NCBI GenBank assembly: GCA_922989275.2
Contig: OV277866.1
Location: 74,684,328-74,748,327, forward strand
Reading direction: 5' to 3'
Length of the DNA: 64,000 nucleotides
Source of the DNA: Gari tellinella
Taxonomy: Eukaryota > Mollusca > Bivalvia > Cardiida > Psammobiidae
The notes beneath the pieces were generated by a model that worked only from the letters and a program-made list of their open reading frames with translations, had not been told where the DNA came from and did not search any database. This document shows, piece by piece, positions 11,440-22,200 of the stretch (positions are counted from its first letter, which is position 1; every line of letters begins with the position of its first letter). The translations under genes and the position numbers were made by a program.

Positions 11440-13326
11440 ATGAGCATGCATTTACCCCTGTACCTGCCAAAGGCTTGAATAGTTTCACAACAATGTAAGC
11501 TTTATATAATAGAGATCGCAATGCAAAGTGAAATATTAATCAACATTACAATAGCCGGAAAGATGTGGAATACTTGAATGGGTGTAAAAAGGTGATTTAA
11601 AGGGACAAACTGTTGATTTTCCTGAAACAAAGGTCAGCTGTACAGGGACGAAATTACTTTCCGACAAGTAATCCGCTAAATAATCGTGACATACGGAGAA
11701 ATTTATGATCGAAAGTAATGCGCAATGCACTTATTTTATTGTTTATGTATCAAACAACAATAGTGTACTGAAATAAAAGTTGAAAATATGGATATTAAAA
11801 AATGAGAAAATGCGGATTAATCGGAAAAGTCGACAAATGACATATTTCGGTGACCTTGATATAATTGAACGGATATATTGTCTAACTGCAGTGATTCGGG
11901 TGAGTGACATTCCATCAATCATATTGCTTGTTCTTTTCTCTGTCCGCACGTATATAACAATTGTCAATCGGTTTTGTAGATTTGGAGTAAATGGACTTTA
12001 AATGTTAGCAAACTTCTACAAATTTGTAAAATGCAAATGGCTGCCCTTGAATCAAGCATGGGGTATTCTAAGGGCCAATTACAAGGGTTTTTTCTGACTT
12101 TTGTAAGACATTCTGTGTAGGAGTACCCAGTATGTAATGGGTTCTTTGTATGTATTCTACCAGATTTCCGAAAATACGTGCCATTAAGTGATTTGATATA
12201 TTCTGCTGAAGAGGCTATTTTTACTCCAAGTTCGCTACTTTTGGATCTTCTGACATCACAAGTACACTTATATTAATGAAAATTTAGGCATGCTCCTTTT
12301 CATTGACTACTTATTTATGCTGTGTGAAAATATTTTTAGCCAATGTGGTATAGTTATTGAGTATTGCAACTTTTCAAATTTGGGTATTTTTTTCTCGTAC
12401 AGACACATTACATGAACCTTAACATAATAAATAAACAAGTAAAAATTCTATTTTTTCAAAGCCTAAATAACATTATTCCTAGTCCTTGAACAGCGAAGCA
12501 GAAAGCTTTTCAGGAGCTTTCAGTATCACTCTCACCTACTAGAATCACAAGATGTACACTAAAAGCAATTTATCTAAACTACGCTGTCTATCGTAAAGAC
12601 TGGACAACTTGGCAAAGACAAATGTAATTTACTCGAGTAACTTTGAACAGATAATTTATCATGCAAGTAACTCACTATGATAGTGATACATGTAGATCTA
12701 TATGATACCGTAAATTATATAATTGAAAAAGTTTGAAATAGTTTTCATCAATATACTACCCGCTATGTTTTATCAAATTACATTTGAATAAACAACAGGT
12801 TTTGAAAAATTGGACTTAACCATAATGTATACAATAATAGCTTATATTTTTAAATCATATACAGGGTGCGAAAAAGGGAGGTAATAGTCTAAGCTTTAAC
12901 TATAAAATTCAAGTTTGTATTTTATCATTAAAGGGAAGTAATAAGTATTTCCTGATCCTATAATATTCTCAATATTATTTGACTTCTCATACAATGTATT
13001 TTATACAATGAATTATATACCAACTGAAAACTGTGACATAATGCCATTTTCGGTGTACCCCATGGAAAAGGAAAGCTCTCTAGCGGAACGAAAACTAAAA
13101 GAGATTTTGAGGTACAATCCGTCATACAAACTACAAAAAGTGCAGCGAAAAATCCACCATTATTTTTATTTTTCCAGATAGTGGTAATAATTAAAGAAAA
13201 CTGACCATGGTATCAGATGTACTCACAAAATAGATCTCCCTAGCGAAACGAATGTTAGATGAGATCTTTAAGTACATTTTTTAAATTCAATATTACAACA
13301 ACAATGTTCACCACTTAATCTATCCC
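11440..13326. other. Mostly unrecognised; one M4-hairpin fragment
   Basis: AT-rich DNA. Near 12490-12530 the sequence AAGCAGAAAGCTTTTCAGGAGCTTTC resembles the central part of the M4 hairpin (given here as a 26-base span: core AGAAAGCT / AGGAGCTTTC). No genes or terminal repeats identified. Confidence 0.4.
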
Positions 13327-13330
13327 TTAA

Positions 13331-13537
13331 CCCTTACCCTGCTGTAATATCCGCTGCTGAGAATTTGTCGTCTGTATCTTATGTAAAATTCAGATTTACG
13401 CACTTTTAAATGAAAAATAAACTAAAATAGGAGTGTCAAATAGTTTGGATCCAAATCAGAAGCCATGTTACTCGGCGTCTGATCTAGATCCGAACGGACT
13501 GCAAATACCAGTCAATTGGCGATCAGCAGGATAAGTG
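13331..13537. mobile_element. M7 MITE (TTAA target), degenerate H1
   Basis: TTAA at 13327-13330 and 13538-13541. Ends CCCTTACCCTGCTG and CAGCAGGATAAGTG. The interior hairpin TTTGGATCC...AGTTACTCGGCGTCTGATC has several unpaired positions, so this is an old copy. 207 bp. Confidence 0.75.
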
Positions 13538-13709
13538 TTAAACAACGTACATGCTACTTTCCTAGTATCATTGCCACAAACACAGCTTCTCTGAGTTTCA
13601 TACAAGAAAATAAAACTCAAAAGTGATAATAATGGATTACGAAATACGACAGAAACCCCTTCCACCAAGGGCGCAGAATTGAATCAATCATTTGGTGTTA
13701 AAAAGATAT

Positions 13710-13792
13710 GGTTGCTTAAAGCAAAACGAAAGCAAAAAAACCAACAGAAAGCTCCTTCGGGAGCTTTCTGTTTCTCTTCCGTCTCGCACCAA
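13710..13792. repeat. Isolated M4-type hairpin fragment (H2')
   Basis: GCTTAAAGCAAAACG...CAGAAAGCTCC / GGGAGCTTTCTG resembles the centre of M4. M4 ends are not seen, so it is a remnant. Confidence 0.55.
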
Positions 13793-13987
13793 GTTGTTAC
13801 ATTATTTTAAAGCAATAACTAATCATTTTTGTTCGTAGAAGTGCAGTCTCACCTCACACATAAAGCTTTACTGCTGTTACATATTATATTATTAAGCATT
13901 TTAACCGGTACCAAACTGCAGTAAACATACATAATTGTGCCCGTTAATTGCTAGGTAGAACTTGTTAAGTATCATTGTTAGAAGATA

Positions 13988-14180
13988 ATATGTTTGTGTG
14001 TGTGTGTGTCTGTCTGTGTGTCTGTCTGTATGTCTGTCTGTCTGTCTCTGTATGTCTGTATAATTGTCTATCTATATATACGACTGCCTGTTTATCCTTG
14101 TCTGTCTCTCTGAACTCAGAGTATTTCTCTCTCTCTCTCTTTGTCTGCCTGTCTGTTTGTCTCTCTCTCTTTCTCTATAT
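13988..14180. repeat. Low-complexity TG/TCTG/TCTC repeat
   Basis: Runs of (TG)n, (TCTG)n and (CT)n with interruptions. The long cysteine-rich frame across it is an artefact of composition. Confidence 0.9.
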
Positions 14181-14339
14181 TTGATAATACACCATACTAC
14201 ATGAATATACAATGTAATGTTTAAATATACATTTTAAAGAAGTGCAAAATTTCTTCTTCTTAATTGGTTAAATGCCTTGTAAGGCTAACAACAACCGTCT
14301 GCGTCGGAATTGTCACATGTTATGATGCTTTCAGCATAA

Positions 14340-14950
14340 CGAAATTTCAACTGGCTAACAGTTTGGATCCAGAGAAAAAGCAGCACCACGCGGCGTTTAA
14401 TATGGTTCCACACTGTTCAGAAAAAAAAATGCAAAGACATACCAAAGCAATCGCATTGGTGAAATTTAACACATTCAACTATAGTGACAAGAATACTGGT
14501 CCTATTCCAACAGTGCACCTGCAAAAAGTACACATGTCCTATAATAAACAGTAACACTCCGGAGCAGAGGGTTCTTTAAAGAGCCCGTTATACTATAAAA
14601 CTAAAGTAAAATAACAAAAGCATGCAGCCACCCTTATACAAAGTGGCAAGCAATTGAAGAGGTAATGGCTTTATTAAGAAAGGACGACTGCCTAACGCAT
14701 GACATGAAAACAAGACAGGAATATCTCATTGGAGCATTCTGCATCATTCCCATACCACACCAGGCAACATCCAAGGATACAATAAGATCTTCTAGTGGTC
14801 GCTCAGTATAAAACCGACTGCATACTTAACATTTTCGTTGTTTCCTTTATGAAACAGTCACTAATAGGTACCCTTAACAGCTTGCATACTGATAAGACGC
14901 AGTGCTACATAGCATCTTACCCTGGTCCACACTGTTTGCCTATGACAAGT
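14340..14950. repeat. Degenerate H1-hairpin traces
   Basis: About 14355-14430 (CTAACAGTTTGGATCC...CACACTGTTC) and about 14876-14945 (ACAGCTTGCATACTGATAAG...CACACTGTTTGCC) resemble eroded H1 hairpins without recognisable MITE ends. Nothing else was recognised from 14200 to 15140. Confidence 0.4.
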
Positions 14951-15140
14951 TAAACTTTTATTAATTACGGACATAGATGTAAGCTCCGTTGATAATCTGA
15001 TATTATTTTTAACTTTGCTGAGAGCGTTAATATACATTTATATAAAAAAAACAATTTATTTATTTTACACTGAAATATTTTTTTTTCATTACGATTGTGT
15101 TAGTTAGTGTCTGAAATCTGAAAAAAGAGAAAGTCAATCT

Positions 15141-16226
15141 TCACACTTTTGCCCTTTTTGGCCATGGCTTGTTTAACCAAGCAGCGTAGTCTTTGTACTT
15201 AATCTCTGTGTTCTGAGTACTGATCTTGTACTTAAGGAATAGTTTACCCTCAAACGACCAGCACTTATCCACGTGTTCTGGGTCTTTCAGTCTAAGTGAC
15301 GATAACACTTGCTGGTTTAGCCAGGTTAAGTCTTCATTTACGTAGATTTTCTTTTGTCGCAGATCTTTCGCGCATTTCATTATTTCAATCTTTGTCTGTC
15401 TTCTTATAAGCCTAACTATCACAGATCTTTGTCTCTCTTTCTTCCATGGTCCTAGTCTATGTGCTATATCTACATCTGTTGCTTTAATGTTGAGATTTGT
15501 TTTCTCGTTCAAAGTCTTAACTACAAGATCAATGACTGATCCTGATGGCTGCTTCTCGTTGTCGCTCGGGATGCCGGATATTCTAATGTTGTTTCGTCTA
15601 CTATACTGCTCAGAGTCGTTATTGTCTTTTTCCCTAGCTTGTTTCTCTGTATCAAGTTTAGATTTGAGCTGTACGTTCTCGTTCTTTAAGATGTCGATCT
15701 TTTCGTCTCTTTTTTTCATTTCCTTCTTCATTGAATCGGTCTCCTTTTCCAATTTTGCTTTTAGCTGTGTGCTCTCGTTCTTAAAGCTGTCGATTTTGTC
15801 GTCTCTTTTCTTCATTTCTTTCTTCATTGATTCGGTCTCTACACATTTATCGTGTAGATCGCTTTCCAATACTTCAATTCTCTTTATGACTGTTTTTAGA
15901 ATATTTTCTTTCATTTCCTCCAGAGTAGTGCATATGATCTTCTTTAAAAAACATGAATCGTCCTTTGTTAACATGTTTGCGAGCTTCTCGTTTATCAAGT
16001 CTATTTTCTGCTCTACACTCGATGGTTCATGCTCCGACTGCAAGTCTGACTGTCCATAAAATTCATCCATCTTTCTCTGTTTGTTTGTGTTCTTTTTCTT
16101 TTTCTTTTTATTCTTACCCTCGGGGTTACTTTTTCGATCCGAGGGAATTGATTGGTCTAGAGCGCTTGAGTCTAGGTCGGTTGTTGTTGAAGAATATGCT
16201 CTTTTGTTTGTCTTTGGTTGGCTCAT
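15141..16226 (-). CDS. L1-type ORF1 protein (nucleic-acid-binding), stand-alone
   Basis: A 361-codon intact frame from ATG at 16226 (a GTG two codons upstream is not needed). The N-terminus is lysine-rich and disordered (KNKKKKKKNTNKQRK). Residues about 95-205 form a coiled coil with a direct duplication of ~33 residues, each copy built on SMKKEMKKRD-X-KID. Then comes an RRM-like start EQYSRRNNIRISGIP (about 208-222), followed by VDIAHRLG and SVIVRLIRR, and a C-terminal domain ending NKPWPKRAKV. This order (coiled coil, RRM, C-terminal domain) is that of L1 ORF1p, an RNA-binding chaperone of the L1 particle. No ORF2 follows: from 15140 down to 14200 there is only AT-rich non-coding DNA. It could be a half-LINE relic, a 3'-truncated copy or a domesticated ORF1. 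Confidence 0.87.
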   Translation of the reverse strand: MSQPKTNKRAYSSTTTDLDSSALDQSIPSDRKSNPEGKNKKKKKKNTNKQRKMDEFYGQSDLQSEHEPSSVEQKIDLINEKLANMLTKDDSCFLKKIICTTLEEMKENILKTVIKRIEVLESDLHDKCVETESMKKEMKKRDDKIDSFKNESTQLKAKLEKETDSMKKEMKKRDEKIDILKNENVQLKSKLDTEKQAREKDNNDSEQYSRRNNIRISGIPSDNEKQPSGSVIDLVVKTLNEKTNLNIKATDVDIAHRLGPWKKERQRSVIVRLIRRQTKIEIMKCAKDLRQKKIYVNEDLTWLNQQVLSSLRLKDPEHVDKCWSFEGKLFLKYKISTQNTEIKYKDYAAWLNKPWPKRAKV

Positions 16227-16579
16227 TTTCACCGTGCGTGTGTAGTATACACCGTAACTAATGGTATTATAACGGTTTACAATGGAATGTGGAATGTGGT
16301 AAATAAAGGTAGATGTCTACCATGCAGTACAACGCATGCTCACTCAGGCGTGACGAATGATTTTTGGCAGCACTCCAACAGTCTTTGTTCTTTGAAATAG
16401 TTTCCCCACCCACTGCAGTTTACTTAGCAGTTGTTGACAATCAAATATCTTCAATTTCAATAAATTTGAAATCAATTCACAGACAGTACCTGCAAGTGGG
16501 TGCTTTATCTCTTAATACACGTAATTTCTAGTCATATTGTTGATTTATAAAGATGTTTTCATGTAGTGTTGTCCTCTAC

Positions 16580-16860
16580 TCAAACATAGTGTTGTTTACA
16601 TTCGAAACCGGAAGTTGCAAACCTAGATAGATACTTCCCACACGATGACATCTCAATGGAGGTTTCATCTGTGAAGATCACATTCCGGAAGTCCTCTTGC
16701 TCTTTCAGGACCCTGAGAGACCAGTCCCATCTCACTTGCTTATTCTTGTTGCTTATCAGCTGACAGTAGCTGGCTTTCTTTGTTGTCCAACCCAAATTCC
16801 GTCGCACACAACAGATGTGGCCTCTGGTCACCTTTACCCCCAAAACATCTGCCTACTTCC
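16580..16860 (-). pseudogene. Tc1/IS630-like DDE transposase fragment
   Basis: The minus strand encodes RRNLGWTTKKASYCQLIS, then NKQVRWDWSLRVLKE and FRNVIFTDETSIEM. This is the end of the helix-turn-helix region and the first catalytic aspartate block (VIFTDE) of a Tc1/IS630-type family. The remainder of the catalytic core is absent. Upstream sequence to about 16960 has related but shifted frames. Confidence 0.72.
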
Positions 16861-16869
16861 CTTGGATGC

Positions 16870-17177
16870 TTTCTGATGTTCCCTCAGGGTCCTTTGATAT
16901 CCACATGTTGATAGCATCCAAGTGGACAGCCTTCAACTTTCTGCATGTCTTCATTCTCCTAAAAATAATAAAAAAAATACTTAAACTGTGGGTGTCTTAC
17001 TTTTGCCATTGAATTGGATCCAACTCTTATTCAGGGTATGCTCAACTCATAATTTCATTTATGGTGATATATTAAAAGGGAATGCCGGAAGAAAAGAACA
17101 AGCTATTTCTCTTCTGTATGATTAAGTTGCAGACCCATCAACACAATTACAATATAAAGAGAAATCAAAATACAGTT
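16870..17177. other. No recognised feature
   Basis: AT-rich. A short poly(A) stretch near 16968 is the only notable item. Confidence 0.35.
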
Positions 17178-17179
17178 TA

Positions 17180-17560
17180 ACTCTTTCACTGCAAAAGCCG
17201 ACAAAAAATAATATTTTCAAACAGTTGTGATCCTTATCAGACGCAGCGTCACTAGTGAGCAGGGGCCCGTTTCATAAAGCTTCTTACGACAAATGTTGTC
17301 GTAAGTCAAAACTTTAAAATACGTTTAATCTCTGATTTCTCTATCGAATCCTGTCTTGTGACATCTTTTTGGAATCGTCTTTTCAAGACGATTCCAAAAA
17401 GATATCACAAGACAGGATTAGATGGAGAAATAAATAATAATTGTGAGTTTTATAATTTGACTTACGACAACATTTGTCGTAAGATGTTTTATGAAACGGG
17501 CCCCAGGATCCAAACTGTTTGAAACTCGTATATATTAGTGTTTCTTAAGTTATAAAGCAA
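17180..17560. mobile_element. M2-like MITE with H1 hairpin, interrupted by M9
   Basis: Begins TTAACTCTTTCACTGC, runs into CAAACAGTTGTGATCCTTAT-CAGACGC, is interrupted at 17262, and resumes at 17505 as AGGATCCAAACTGTTTG followed by AAACTCG. Its right TIR is eroded. Confidence 0.65.
17262..17504. mobile_element. M9 MITE (GGGGCCCGTTTCAT ends), copy 1
   Basis: 243 bp with perfect ends GGGGCCCGTTTCAT / ATGAAACGGGCCCC. Next inside each end is CTTACGACAA-like palindromic sequence (TACGACAAATGTTGTCGTAA on the left). The centre is the hairpin TTTTTGGAATCGTCTT / AAGACGATTCCAAAAA flanked by CTGTCTTGTGA and TCACAAGACAG (H4). It sits inside the loop region of an older H1 hairpin. Confidence 0.85.
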
Positions 17561-17594
17561 AACATACTGTTCATCTGTTTTTCTCACTCCAGTT

Positions 17595-17814
17595 TTTTGG
17601 AGCCAGATCAGACGCCTGGCGTCTGATCAAGTTCCACACGGGTTGTCACTCAAATTACCATGAATAAACATGGATAATTGTCAAAATGTTGTAATTTTCT
17701 ACTTTATTTTTCGTCTGCGTTTAGTTTGCGTTAAAGCTGGAAAGAATTACGCCTTCTCCAATTGTATCTTGACTTTTGCGTTCACGCTATAAGAATAACG
17801 CCTTCTCCAACTGT
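17595..17814. mobile_element. Degraded M1 right half
   Basis: GGAGCCAGATCAGACGCC joined directly to GGCGTCTGATCAAG (hairpin shortened), then M1 interior sequence and two M1-like right ends in tandem, GAATTACGCCTTCTCCAA (about 17743) and GAATAACGCCTTCTCCAA (about 17791). Confidence 0.6.
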
Positions 17815-18006
17815 AACGACTTATTTAGCACTAGGACGTAATCTTTATGACAGTGGCTCTTGATCCAATAGTTCAGTGTAATACCGATAAGAAGCAATAT
17901 TCAAGTTTCAAATACTATATTAAGTAATGGAACCATAAACACATCTCTTGCCACATAAAACAATGGATTGATAGCAAACATTTACGATACAATGTCACAG
18001 TATGGA

Positions 18007-18011
18007 CTCTG
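18007..18011. other. Target site duplication, left
   Basis: CTCTG directly before the 5' LTR; the same five bases (25011-25015) follow the 3' LTR. This fixes the element boundaries. Confidence 0.92.
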
Positions 18012-19137
18012 TGTCAGAAATAATCTTTGTGTAGTTATGAAGCCTCTTGATCATATGTGTATATTGCTAGTTGATTTATATAGAGACAGTGCGAAGATAA
18101 CGCACATCGTACGTTTTTGTTCTTTCCTAATGTAATTGTCTACGCTTTGTGCTGACTGTATACCAAAAGCTGAATTTTGTGTATTATCTCTCAAATAAGC
18201 TTTAAAGTCATTTTTTTTCTGTACTGGACATTTTAAACATAACCAAAGTTTATAACTTGCTGGTGTAAAAGTAAAAGTTTGCATTGTCTTAATTATTAGG
18301 AATAATCAACTATTTAGACTAATTTATGCATATCGAAAGAACTGTTCAATGTTAGACGGTCGGTGAATATAACCTGTAGAGATATTGAACACAGGGAGGT
18401 TGCTAATTCGTTCACACGACAACTCTCTCCACAAGCTATTAACGGGATAGCTTACTTTTGATGATAGCTCGTTAGTACGTTGCTCTCAGATCATTGAGAT
18501 TTGTTTGGGACAGAAAACAGTTATTATTGAAGAGTGAAGGTTTACTACAGATCGACGATACGCCATAGAGGTTCCATGACAAGCTGGAACATTGACGTTA
18601 TAGAACTGTAGTGGAATCAAGGTTTGATACTCAGCAGAGACAACGCTGAGCAATCTGTTCGAGATCTCATCACAGGTTCAACACCGCCGAGCAGTCTACT
18701 TGAGACTAGTGCTGGTGCCACAGTATATCATCAGCTACACCAATGCTGAGCAATAGCGCTCAGCATCAGTTCATCATAGTGTAGCTCAGCAGAAGTACCG
18801 CTGAGCATACATCGGTTAACGGTCCAGCCTGCACCGTGCTCAAACAGTCTGAGAGTACGGGGATATTGTTTATTAGTTTTTGGTTTTGATGGCAAAGTAG
18901 CTCATCCACTTTTAGTTAGTTTCATCCATTTTATATAGTTGTTATGTAGTTTCATGCTCAATCATCAGGCAAGATAGCCAAAGGAAAATTCATATATATT
19001 TCATATAGTCTGTATATTGTGTTCATGCCTTAACTAGTGTCTGGCTAAAGACACTGTCGCCTCATAGAACGCCCGATAAAACACACATCAAGCTTTGGGC
19101 TCTAGCATTAGGGTTAGGGTAACCGAACGTCTTGACA
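18012..19137 (+). repeat. 5' LTR of Gmr1-type retrotransposon
   Basis: 1126 bp, beginning TGTCAGAAATAATC and ending GTCTTGACA, so the ends are TGTCA...TGACA. By hand alignment it differs from the 3' LTR at about 11 sites (~1%). It contains several copies of GCTGAGCA/GCTCAGCA between about 18640 and 18815, and two tandem TTAGGG units close to the 3' end (about 19108). Confidence 0.95.
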
Positions 19138-19140
19138 ATT

Positions 19141-19158
19141 TGGGGGCTCGTCCGGGAA
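19141..19158 (+). promoter_or_regulatory. Primer-binding site (tRNA-Pro type)
   Basis: TGGGGGCTCGTCCGGGAA lies 3 nt after the LTR. It matches, in all but the last base, the classical tRNA-Pro primer site TGGGGGCTCGTCCGGGAT known from gammaretroviruses. The match to a mollusc tRNA-Pro 3' end is inferred. Confidence 0.85.
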
Positions 19159-19212
19159 TAGTTCTTAGGAAGTTTATACGGTTGGAACTGTTAGGGTTTG
19201 AAAACTAGTTTC

Positions 19213-22200
19213 ATGATGGATCATGAGAAGTGGATAGAGGCTGGTAAACTGATGGGCTTGAGCGGCTCGGAGCTCATGACATACATTGACAAGAAAGAAA
19301 GGGACTTTCTTGATAGAGAAGAACGTATGCTGAGACGAGAAGATGAGCGTCGTAGACAAGAGTTAGAGAGCGCTGAGCAGAAGCGCAGAGATGAGGACGA
19401 ACGTCGAAAGTTGGCGGCTGAGAGAGAAGACCAGAAACGTAGGGATGAAGACGAACGCAGAAAGTTAGAGGCTGAGCGGGAAGCCGAACGCCGAAGGTTA
19501 GAGGCTGAGCGGGAAGACGAGCGACTCAAGCTTGAGATACAGCTCAGAGATAAAGAGGCTGCATACAAGCGAGAAGAACAGGAACGAGAGTTAGAGCTGA
19601 TGAAATTGCGGGCTGATGCCGGCGTTTTGAAGCATGAACCTACGAGCAAGTCGCTGAGACCAAAGTTGCCGAAGTTCGAAGAGAACAAGGATGATATGGA
19701 CGCATACATCGAACGTTTTGAGCGTTTTGCAAAGAGCCAAGGATGGCATGAGAGGACATGGGCAGTTAGTCTGAGCTCACTATTGACAGGCAAAGGTCTT
19801 TTAGTATACACCAGTATGCCGACTGAGCAAGCTGATGATTACAAAGCGTTGAAGAAGGCGGTGCTCAAACGGTATCAGTTGACAGAAGAAGGTTTCCGAA
19901 CGAAGTTTCGAGATAGCAAGCCTGAGGAAGGTGAAACTGTATTTCAGTTTATGGCTCGTATAGTTCGTTATTGCTGTAGATGGGCTGAAATGGCCGAGAT
20001 AGACGAAACGTTTGAAGGGATGATGGACTTGATAGTCCGGGAGCAGTTTATCAAAACATGTTCGCCTGAGCTAGCATTGTTTTTGAAAGAAAGGATGCCG
20101 AGCTCCAGGGAAGAAGTTGTTCATCTAGCTGAGCAATACATTGAGGCTCATGGTGGGTCCATAGTGTCTAACAGGACTGCCAGAACAAACGGCTCAGCAC
20201 CTAACAGGCAACAGCCGAGACCTAATATAGCATCGAACTATAGGTCGAACACAGTGCCCAGGCCTGATGCCCAGAAGAAAGTTTGTTTTTTATGCAGGAA
20301 AGAAGGTCATTTTGCACGAGACTGCAGACAGAATACAAACCCGAAAAAGATTAGCGGGGCAGCAGTCTGCTACCCAGACCATGAAAGTAAAGAGCATACA
20401 GATGGTCGACAGTCTCAGAGAGGTTGGAAGTTCGAAGACAGGTCTAAGAACAAAGGTTCGGATGGAAACAAGATTTCAGCTCTATGCATGTCTGTTTCCA
20501 TGAACAAAAGTCATATACAAGAGTGTATACAAGACGGCGAACTTCAGCTTGCCAACGGAGAGTCGGTGTCCATCATTGCTGGTGGATGTACCGTAGATAC
20601 GCTGGAGGGCGAGAGAAATTTGAAGTTACAGAAAGGCTATGTAGGGACCAAAGAGGTGAAAGTTTTAAGAGATACCGGCTGTGAGTTAGCCGCAGTTCGG
20701 AAAGACTTGGTCGAGGATAGCCAAATGCTGGACAAGAGATATGTGATGATCACTATCGATGGCCAGGCCAAGATAGTTCCAGCAGCTTTGATAGAGGTTG
20801 ATACACCATTTTACAAGGGAAGCATAGAAGCAATGGTGTTGAGCTCACTCATCTGCGATTTAGTCTTGGGCAATGTAGATGGAGTATCAGATGCTCCAGA
20901 CCCAAGATGGCTTGGGCAGAGTAAGTCCGAAGGACAGAGTCAAACTAGTGTGGCTGCAGCCGTTGTTACACGGGCTCAAGCTGCTAAAGAGATGAAACCT
21001 ATAAGGGCGCTGAACGTGCCTTGTCAACACTTAGATGAGGTTGACGTTGATGTGCTTCAGAAGGCACAGAAAGACGATGAGTCTTTGAAGAAGTTATGGT
21101 CATATGCTGAGAGTTCGAGCGAGCTAGAGACCAAAGGTGGTAATAAGTACCACTACACAGTGAACAAAGATGTTTTGTACAGAGTGTTCGAGCAAGTCAA
21201 GGGACAGGGCTCAACAGAGACGAAACAAATAGTTGTTCCAACACAATTTAGAAAGCGTGTGATGAGCTTGGCTCATGAATCTATTGTGGGTGGACATTTG
21301 TCAGCAAAGAAGACCATCGACAGAATCACTACAAGTTTCCACTGGCTGGGAATAACCAGTGATGTTACCAGATTCTGCAGATCATGTGATGTTTGTCAGA
21401 AGACCATACCAAAAGGACGGGTCACAAAGGTGCCCCTTGGTGAAATGCCGATCATAGATACACCATTTCATCGAGTCGCGGTCGATCTGATAGGTCCCAT
21501 CACACCAGTATCTGATAAGGGAAACAGATACATTTTGACAGTGGTAGACTATGCCACAAGATATCCCGAGGCTGTAGCATTGCCTAGGATAGAGACAGAA
21601 CGGGTAGCTGAGGCATTGCTCGACGTGTTTTCACGTGTTGGATTTCCTACCGAAATTTTGAGCGACAAAGGCAGTCAGTTCACGTCTGAACTCATGGGAG
21701 AAGTCTGCCGACTCATCTCCCTGAAGCAATTCTTCACTACCCCATACACCCCAAAATGCAATGGGCTGTGTGAGAGGATGAACGGGGTTCTGAAAAGTAT
21801 GCTGAAGAAAATGTGTCAGGAACGGCCGAAAGACTGGGACAGAAACCTGTCCGCTGTTCTCTTCGCATACAGAGAAGTTCCACAGGCATCAACTGGGTTC
21901 GCGCCGTTCGAGCTATTGTATGGACGCACAGTTCGAGGCCCCATGCAAATACTGAAAGAGCTTTGGACAGAGAGAGAAACGCCTGAAGTCATGAACACAT
22001 ACCAATATGTGCTTGATTTTCAGAACAGGCTTGAAGACACATGCCCAATAGCTAGAGACAGCATGGCTGAGGCACAGGTTGCATACAAACACCATTATGA
22101 TAAGGCAGCCCGAAACAGAAACCTCGAGAAGGGAGACAAGGTTCTGTTGTTATTACCAACTTCTCACAACAAGCTCATGCTGCAGTGGAAAGGGCCGTTC

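Noticed and set aside
13975..14184. Cysteine-rich + frame (CVCVCVCLCV...)
   Set aside because: A translation of the TG/TCTG simple repeat, not a protein.
15487..16059. 190-codon + frame, serine/phenylalanine rich
   Set aside because: Antisense shadow of the lysine/glutamate-rich ORF1 coding strand.
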